Positions 59,853 to 64,000 of a stretch of 64,000 nucleotides of DNA are shown one piece after another. Positions within the stretch are counted from its first letter, which is position 1, and every line of letters starts with the position of its first letter. The notes under the pieces were generated by a model. That model ran no database searches and had not been told where the DNA came from. It saw only the letters and a program-made list of their open reading frames with translations. A program made the position numbers and the translations under genes. The DNA comes from JBDIAG01 sp963835085 (GTDB lineage Bacteria; Actinomycetota; Actinomycetes; Actinomycetales; CAWJMD01): positions 2,046,001 through 2,110,000 of the forward strand of contig CAWIED010000001.1 of the NCBI GenBank assembly GCA_963835085.1, given 5' to 3'.

Positions 59853-60634
59853 CGACCGCGAGCCCGATCAGCACGGCGCCGCCGCTGCCGGCCGATCTGG
59901 AGGACCTACTACGCCGGCTGCGGCTGCCGCACATCCGTCGTCACGCACCCGAGGTCGTGGCGACCGCGAAGGCCCAACGCTGGGAACCGGCCGAGGTGCT
60001 CAAGGCCCTGTTCGTCGAGGAGGTCGCCGGCCGCGAACGTTCCGCCCTGGCCACCAGACGAGCAGCGGCCGGGTTCCCGACCGGGAAGACGTTCGACGCC
60101 TGGCAGCCCGACGCATCCTCGATCCCGGCCCCGACCCAACAAGCGCTACGCACCCTGGAGTGGGTCCACCGACGAGAGAACCTCGTCGTGTGTGGGCCGT
60201 CGGGGACGGGGAAGACGTTCCTACTCGAGGCACTCGGGCAACAAGCCGTCGAACAGGGCCTCAAGGTCGCCTGGTTCACCCTGGAAGACCTCGGCGTCCT
60301 GCTCAGGCGTCATCGTGCCGACGACACCGTGTCCAAAGCGATCGCCCGCGTGCTGCGAGCTGATCTCGTGGTCGTTGATGACATAGGGCTGCTACCGGTT
60401 GCCGCGGACGCCGCCGAGGGGCTCTACCGGCTCGTCGACGCCGCCTATGAGAAGCGCTCGGTCGCGATCAGTTCGAATCTGCACCCGTCCGGGTTCGATG
60501 AACTGATGCCCAAGACGCTGGCCACCGCCACCGTCGACCGGCTGCTCCACCACGCCCACGTCTGCCAGACCAGCGGGGACTCCGTACGCCTCACCCAGGC
60601 ACTTGCCGGCCAAGGGGTGAGCCCGTTGAGCTGA
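59849..60634 (+). CDS. istB: IS21-family helper ATPase IstB
   Basis: The 261-residue AAA+ protein selects and remodels the target DNA for IstA. Walker A is GPSGTGKT (residues 116-123), Walker B VVVDDIG with Asp177-178, and the N-terminal part has the IstB-specific LPHIRRHAPEV. The ATG at 59849 overlaps the istA stop; the longer frame upstream is not used. Confidence 0.95.
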   Translation: MTTASPISTAPPLPADLEDLLRRLRLPHIRRHAPEVVATAKAQRWEPAEVLKALFVEEVAGRERSALATRRAAAGFPTGKTFDAWQPDASSIPAPTQQALRTLEWVHRRENLVVCGPSGTGKTFLLEALGQQAVEQGLKVAWFTLEDLGVLLRRHRADDTVSKAIARVLRADLVVVDDIGLLPVAADAAEGLYRLVDAAYEKRSVAISSNLHPSGFDELMPKTLATATVDRLLHHAHVCQTSGDSVRLTQALAGQGVSPLS

Positions 60635-60760
60635 GCACCCTGGTCGGTGGTGGCCGCAGCCCCCCTGGGCAGATCCCATGGCCACCACCGGGCAGATCTC
60701 GTGACCGTCAGCGGGCAGGTTTCATGTCCGCCACTGGGCAGTTCTCACTGGCCCTTGACA

Positions 60761-60767
60761 GGTCGGC
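60761..60767. repeat. Target-site duplication GGTCGGC, right copy
   Basis: Identical to 58088-58094. With the IS removed, one copy remains and the host frame is restored. Confidence 0.93.
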
Positions 60768-62117
60768 TGCCACGCTGACTCCCAGGAGTACGCGCGATGG
60801 TTCGGCGACGACATCGCGGTGCGCACCGCAGCATTCCTCGTGGACTGGTCTGGGCTGCCGTACATGAGATTCCTGCTCGGCAATGTGGCCCATGGCGAAC
60901 CGCCGATCCGACGGGCGAAGGTGCTGGCGTCGCTGCTCAAAGACGCCCGCGGCCAGTTGTCGCAGCTGATCCATTCGCACTGTGCGTCGGCGACGCTACT
61001 CGCCCGGCACCTCGGTCTGGCCGAATCTGTGCAGCACTGCCTCGCGTTCACCTTCGAGCGCTACGACGGGGGCGGCCTTCCGAATGGCTGTTCGGGCAAA
61101 GCGATCCCGATTGAGATGCGCATTGCCCAAGTCGCCGACATGGCCGAGGTGCACCATCGTCTCTACGGTACTGACGGCGCTGTGGCGATGGTCCGCAGCA
61201 GGCGCAATGGCCAGTTCGATCCGGAGATCGCGGACGCGTTCATCGCTGACCCTGAGGCGGTCCTGACTCAGCCGGACGGCATCGACTCGTGGTCGGCCGC
61301 GATGCGGATGGCGCCCGATCAGGACGTCGTCGTCAGCGAGCCGGAACTCGACACCCTGCTTATGGCGCTCGGCGACTTTGCCGACCTGAAATGCCCGTTT
61401 ACGCTGGGCCACTCGCGCGGTGTGGCTGAACTAGCAGAATCGGCTGGACGGCTCGCCGGCCTCAGCGCGGCGGAGTGCGCGACACTGCGTCGAGCGGGTC
61501 ACCTGCACGATGTCGGCCGCCTGGGCGTGTCCAACCAGGTGTGGTCCAAGCCGGGGCCACTGTCGGCCGATGACTGGGAACGCGTGCGGATGCACCCATA
61601 CCTCGGCGGTCGGGTGCTTTCTCGCATCCCCGGGCTGAGCGCCGAGGCCGCCCTCATCCGCGCCCACCACGAGCATCTGGATGGTTCCGGTTATCCCCTC
61701 GGGAGCACGGGGGCGGCGCTAGGGCGCTCCGAACGGCTGCTGGCCGCAGCTGTGGCGTACCGATCCGCAACCGAACCACGCCCGTATCGCGACGCGTTGA
61801 CCTCCGCGGGGGCTGCCGATCGGATCAACTACCGGGTGCGGCAGGGGCACCTCGACCCGGACGCGGTGGCAGCGGTCGTCTCCGCAGCCGGGCATCGAGC
61901 ACTCACCCCGGCACTGCCGGACGGCCTCACCCGGCGGGAGGCCGAGATCCTCACGATGGTGGCGCGTGGCCTGTCCAACCGTCAGATCGCCGACGCCCTC
62001 GTGCTCAGCGAGAAGACCGTCCGCAACCATGTCGAGCGCACGTACACCAAGATCGGGGTCAACAACCGAGTGGGAGCCAGCCTCTACGCCCTCGGCCACG
62101 GGTTCGCAGCACCCTAG
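60768..62117 (+). pseudogene. 3' fragment of HD-GYP/LuxR regulator
   Basis: 449 codons to the stop, in frame with the 5' fragment once the IS is removed (529 residues in total). It contains the rest of the first HD-like half, a second HD-GYP region with the typical HLHDVGRLGV and HHEHLDGSGYP, and a C-terminal LuxR helix-turn-helix (LTRREAEILTMVARGLSNRQ, then VSEKTVRNHVERTYTKIGV). HD-GYP enzymes degrade cyclic di-GMP; a two-HD plus LuxR arrangement is a known regulator type. A Met at 60819 could give a shortened protein, but the N-terminus is lost. Confidence 0.85.
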
Positions 62118-62179
62118 CTCGCCCGCAGGCGGGCCAGATGACAGACCGTGCGCCTTCAAACTCGTAGAGATCACTAGCG

Positions 62180-62330
62180 ATCAGCGCCCCGGCCGAGCCG
62201 CCGGAGGGGAGTCGTCCGGGGCGCGATTGCGGACGGGACTGTGCACAATCAGCGTCCCCGAGCCGCCCGAGCGGACTCCTCCCTCGCGGTTGCGGACGGG
62301 ATGGTGCAAGATCAGCGCCCCCTGGGCCGC
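62180..62330. repeat. Imperfect tandem repeat, about 63-68 bp, three units
   Basis: Units begin ATCAGCG at 62180, 62248 and 62311, each followed by CCCC, GAGCCGCC or similar, and preceded by TGCGGACGGGA-type sequence. It runs from the LuxR gene's 3' side to the 3' end of the coiled-coil gene, the last unit being inside the latter. Confidence 0.6.
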
Positions 62331-62986
62331 CAGTCTCCGATCCGACCGCGAGCCTCACCCTGGGGCACAGGCTTGGGGGGCGCGATCTTCGCGGGCGGTG
62401 GAGTGGGCTTGGTGCTGCGGCGGGGCAGGGCGCCGCCGGTCTGCGACGCGACGGGCTCGCCCTCGACCGGACGGGCGTAGCGGGCTGGAAGGGGTTTGGG
62501 ACCGGCGGGGTCGAGGGTGCGCACCTCGCGGGGCGCAGGCACCTGGCTCACCGCAGCGCGCCCGGCAGCAGCGAGCCGTTCCGCCTGCACCCGCTCGGCC
62601 TCGGCCTGCTGCGCCGCAACCCGCTCGGCCGCCTGACGCTCCGACTCGGTTCGACGCTCTGACTCGATGCGAGCAGCCTGCTCAGCAGCGATCCGCTCAG
62701 CCTCAGCCTGCTCAGCAGCAATCCGCGCAGCAGCAATCCGCTCGGCCTCCGCACGCTCAGCGGCAGCACGCTCAGCTCGCGTCTTATCGGCGGCCACGCG
62801 TTCAGCCGTCTGTCGTTGTATGGCAGCCTGGCCGGCCGATTCGGTGTCGGCACCGGCCTGCGGTGCCGGAATGAAGGCACCAGGCGACGAGGCATTGTCG
62901 CCAGCGGAACCGCCTCGACTCCGCAGCAGCAGCACGACAGCGATGGCGACGACGATCACGACGCCGACGATGATCCCGATAGTCAC
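62312..62986 (-). CDS. Membrane-anchored Ala/Glu-rich coiled-coil protein
   Basis: A 224-residue protein. One hydrophobic segment at about residues 2-22 (IGIIVGVVIVVAIAVVLLL) anchors it. Residues about 55-145 are a charged Ala/Glu/Arg helix with repeats such as AERIAAEQA, like TolA or the coiled part of other envelope proteins. The C-terminus is Pro/Lys-rich. GTG at 62986 with GGGAGA upstream is preferred because the membrane segment follows at once. Function unknown; it is between the LuxR fragment and DUF2469. Confidence 0.65.
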   Translation of the reverse strand: MTIGIIVGVVIVVAIAVVLLLRSRGGSAGDNASSPGAFIPAPQAGADTESAGQAAIQRQTAERVAADKTRAERAAAERAEAERIAAARIAAEQAEAERIAAEQAARIESERRTESERQAAERVAAQQAEAERVQAERLAAAGRAAVSQVPAPREVRTLDPAGPKPLPARYARPVEGEPVASQTGGALPRRSTKPTPPPAKIAPPKPVPQGEARGRIGDWRPRGR

Positions 62987-63423
62987 GTCAATCTCCCTAG
63001 ATTCCCACACCGGTGCATGCTGCAACGCGTCGGAAAGTGCCCCCGTGGACTCGCGTCCATCACCGGGCGAACGCTGAGACTGCTAACCCAGGTTCACCGA
63101 GACAGCCACCAACAACGACCTGATCATCGGCACGGGAGTGCTCGGAACTGAGCCAGGACGCACTGGATTGTTCGACCAAACCGTGACGTGCTCGACGACC
63201 GGGCGTCGACCGCCGCGGTCCGGGTCGCCAGACGAACTTGGCGAGGACGCGGCCTCCTCTGCGCCGCGCGAAGGAGAGACGAGGAGCTCGCCGCTAGGCA
63301 GGATCAGCGGCTGGTGCGCGCCCCGCGCGCGGGCTGGACCGGGCCGAGCAAGACCCGGATTCATCCGGCTTGATGTGGCGCGCGGCCCGCATGGGCCGGA
63401 CTAGATGGAGAGGGCTTTTCCGC

Positions 63424-63458
63424 GCTATGGCGATGCCCCGGCAGGCGGGGCATCGTCA
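63424..63458. repeat. 35-bp hairpin repeat, copy 4
   Basis: TATGGCGATGCCCC, loop GGCAGGC, GGGGCATCGTCATA: 14-bp arms with one G-T pair, the best-paired copy. The flank GTCACCCAACCCCCACCC matches copies 1 and 2. The gap 63026-63591 holds nothing else I can name. Confidence 0.85.
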
Positions 63459-63591
63459 TAGTCACCCAACCCCCACCCATCCGCGGACGATCTACCGCGC
63501 ATATCGTCCATCCGGGATGGCTCAGGGCATGAATTATTCGGTGGACGCCATGCCGTGCTGAGGCACCCGCCAGCCAGGAGGTGGCGCCGAC

Positions 63592-63915
63592 TCAGCCTGC
63601 GAAGGGACCCGCCTTGGGCAGCTCCAGATCGGACTTGGCCAGCTCCTCGACGTTCACATCCTTGAACGTCACCACTCGCACCGACTTGACGAAGCGCGCG
63701 GAACGGTACACGTCCCATACCCAGGCGTCGGTCAGCGTGATCTCGAAGTACACCTCCGAATCGGCCCCTCGGGGCACGACCTCGACGGTGTTGGCCAGAT
63801 AGAAGCGCCGTTCGGTCTCCACGACGTAACTGAACAGGCCCACCACGTCGCGATACTCGCGATACAGGGCAAGTTCCATCTCGGTCTCGTAGTTGTCGAG
63901 ATCCTCGGCGCTCAT
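63592..63915 (-). CDS. DUF2469 family protein
   Basis: A 107-residue protein. It begins MSAEDLDNYETEMELALYRE and continues with VVETERRFYLANTVEVVPR and WVWDVYRSARFVKSVRVVTF, which match the DUF2469 family, found almost only in actinobacteria and usually next to rnhB and near yraN. Its role is not known. Here it is 7.6 kb from yraN because of the accessory block. Confidence 0.9.
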   Translation of the reverse strand: MSAEDLDNYETEMELALYREYRDVVGLFSYVVETERRFYLANTVEVVPRGADSEVYFEITLTDAWVWDVYRSARFVKSVRVVTFKDVNVEELAKSDLELPKAGPFAG

Positions 63916-64000
63916 ACGTGCCCACCCATGCTCGTATCCTCCTCGCGCGACGCGTCGTCACCTCGATCGTTCCCCATGATGCCCGGTAGCCGCCAGGTGC

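Larger units (their letters stand above)
58095..60760 (+). mobile_element. IS21-family insertion sequence, 2666 bp, complete
   Basis: The left end is TGTCGGCGGCCACGAGAAAC and the right end, inverted, TGTCAAGGGCCAGTGAGAAC. Each end carries about four copies of a motif ending ACTGCCCG (left 58095-58188, right about 60665-60760), the multiple terminal repeats typical of IS21. It contains intact istA and istB, which overlap by four bases, and is flanked by a 7-bp duplication. It interrupts an HD-GYP/LuxR gene. Both genes and both ends are intact, so it is probably active or recently so. Confidence 0.95.

Noticed and set aside
1..64000. tRNA or rRNA genes
   Set aside because: I looked for clover-leaf arms and TTCGANTC-type motifs in the gaps and found none that fold; a covariance search would be decisive.

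Overview
The window is high-GC DNA from an actinobacterium. Three things point there: GTG/TTG starts and G/C-ending codons throughout; a WhiG/FliA-type sigma factor next to a XerC-like recombinase; and the order DUF2469 ... yraN-comM-dprA ... xerC-whiG ... rpsB-tsf-pyrH-frr-cdsA-rlmN, a housekeeping order shared by many Actinomycetota. The exact genus cannot be read from the sequence. I saw no rRNA or tRNA gene, no cas genes and no prophage.

Layout. 0.2-5.9 kb: ferritin, a 1.2-kb repeat-filled intergenic stretch, an SRAP protein, a DoxX-like protein, aroA and rsgA. 6.2-22.9 kb: a ureide (allantoin) and glyoxylate utilisation cluster. It has an IclR regulator, malate synthase, malic enzyme, ureidoglycine aminohydrolase, an FAH-family enzyme, glyoxylate carboligase, tartronate semialdehyde reductase, hydroxypyruvate isomerase, a DUF6986 aldolase-like protein, an NCS1 permease, an allantoin-racemase-like protein, and one continuous frame encoding glycerate kinase plus allantoinase. 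22.9-25.3 kb: pxpA-pxpB-pxpC (5-oxoprolinase). 25.4-37 kb: DEAD-box helicase, DinB-like protein, propionyl-CoA synthetase, a PPOX protein, an FAD monooxygenase-like protein, and a divergent TetR/MMPL pair with a clear palindromic operator. 37.5-44 kb: DivIVA-like protein, rlmN, cdsA, frr, pyrH, tsf and rpsB. 44.7-56 kb: aminotransferase, M23 peptidase, a fluC/crcB pair, whiG, xerC, a ferredoxin-reductase-like enzyme, a sigma/anti-sigma pair, dprA, comM and yraN. 56-63.6 kb: an accessory block between yraN and DUF2469, two genes usually close together. In this block an IS21-family element interrupts an HD-GYP/LuxR regulator.

How the genes fit together. The ureide cluster encodes uptake of allantoin, racemisation, ring opening, release of ammonia from ureidoglycine, and formation of glyoxylate. 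Glyoxylate then has two outlets: through Gcl, GlxR and glycerate kinase to phosphoglycerate, and through malate synthase and malic enzyme to pyruvate. No allantoate amidohydrolase is visible here. Palindromes in the three main intergenic regions are candidate operators, the first of them the likeliest IclR site.

The most unusual content is non-coding. One family of about 90 bp has inverted ends (TGTCCGGAATCCG) and four copies. A family of 35-bp hairpins also has four copies, with compensatory stem changes. There is an exact 73-bp tandem array beside ferritin, and a 97-99-bp tandem repeat at two loci, one between rpsB and an aminotransferase. The IS21 insertion has a 7-bp target duplication, and its removal on paper restores the host reading frame exactly.
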